DNA of 64,000 nucleotides from Paenibacillus_T sp033239625 (GTDB taxonomy: Bacteria > Bacillota > Bacilli > Paenibacillales > Paenibacillaceae), in the NCBI RefSeq assembly GCF_033239625.1, contig NZ_BTCK01000007.1:112887-176886 (forward strand). The letters run 5' to 3'. The translations under genes and the position numbers were made by a program. Below the pieces are notes generated by a model. That model saw nothing but the letters and a program-made list of their open reading frames with translations, had not been told where the DNA came from and did not search any database. This document shows positions 63,940-64,000 of the stretch, one piece after another. How positions within the stretch are numbered: the stretch's first letter is position 1; the number at the start of each line of letters is the position of its first letter.

Positions 63940-64000
63940 TTTATGGAGAGTTTGATCCTGGCTCAGGACGAACGCTGGCGGCGTGCCTAATACATGCAAG
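63940..64000 (+). rRNA. 16S ribosomal RNA, 5' end (partial)
   Basis: The sequence includes the universal AGAGTTTGATCCTGGCTCAG (from 63948) and GACGAACGCTGGCGGCGTGC, CTAATACATGCAAG. The gene continues past the window edge. The exact mature 5' end is estimated. Confidence 0.97.

Overview
The window looks like chromosomal DNA of a moderately GC-rich, endospore-former-type Firmicute, most likely Paenibacillus or a close relative. The signs are the Bacillales-type 16S rRNA 5' end at the right edge, SLH-anchored surface protein, BlaI/M56 pair, agr locus, 7TMR-DISM-like hybrid kinase, strong AGGAGG ribosome sites and many U-tailed terminators. This rests on motif recognition only; no database search was possible.

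Layout. (1) 1-8.8 kb, housekeeping and accessory genes: a 5'-truncated SNF2 helicase, an array of four diverged palindromes, a radical SAM/SPASM protein, a copper-amine-oxidase-N-like exported protein, fabZ, a BlaR1-like M56 protease with its BlaI-type repressor and twin operators, and speD. (2) 8.8-12.2 kb: a three-gene ABC-2 exporter. (3) 12.3-45.6 kb: one long co-directional trans-AT polyketide/non-ribosomal peptide operon. Gene order is type II thioesterase; FAAL-ACP-halfC; KS-KR-ACP; KS-KR-ACP-C; a four-gene hydroxymalonyl-ACP cassette; discrete AT; halfC-A(Gly)-PCP-halfC; second discrete AT; KS-DH-KR-ACP; KS-DH-KR-ACP; a metallo-beta-lactamase-fold hydrolase; and an Sfp-type phosphopantetheinyl transferase. 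A DHA2 exporter follows. (4) 47.6-50.9 kb: a complete agrBDCA quorum-sensing locus, including a 55-codon agrD that overlaps agrB. (5) 50.9-63.5 kb: an SDR oxidoreductase, a 2.3-kaa repeat-rich SLH surface protein, a two-core hybrid sensor kinase and a REC-BTAD response regulator. (6) 63.6-64.0 kb: three tandem rRNA promoters, boxA and the start of 16S rRNA.

How it may work together. The inferred line loads a fatty acid by FAAL, extends it twice with keto-reduction, condenses it with glycine, extends twice more with reduction and dehydration, and has no integral thioesterase. Extender units are supplied by two trans-acting ATs, one probably using hydroxymalonyl-ACP. The MBL-fold enzyme starts with the same helical docking element found at the N-termini of two of the PKSs, so it is a good candidate for a docked chain-release enzyme. 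Half-condensation domains appear exactly at the junctions that lack helical docking elements.

The promoter regions of the ABC operon and the PKS operon share direct repeats around GTTAYKACAT and an extended -10 element with identical spacings (21 and 31 bp). This resembles the geometry of LytTR/AgrA-type sites, and a full agr locus lies just downstream. The central hypothesis is therefore an agr-controlled trans-AT lipopeptide-polyketide system.
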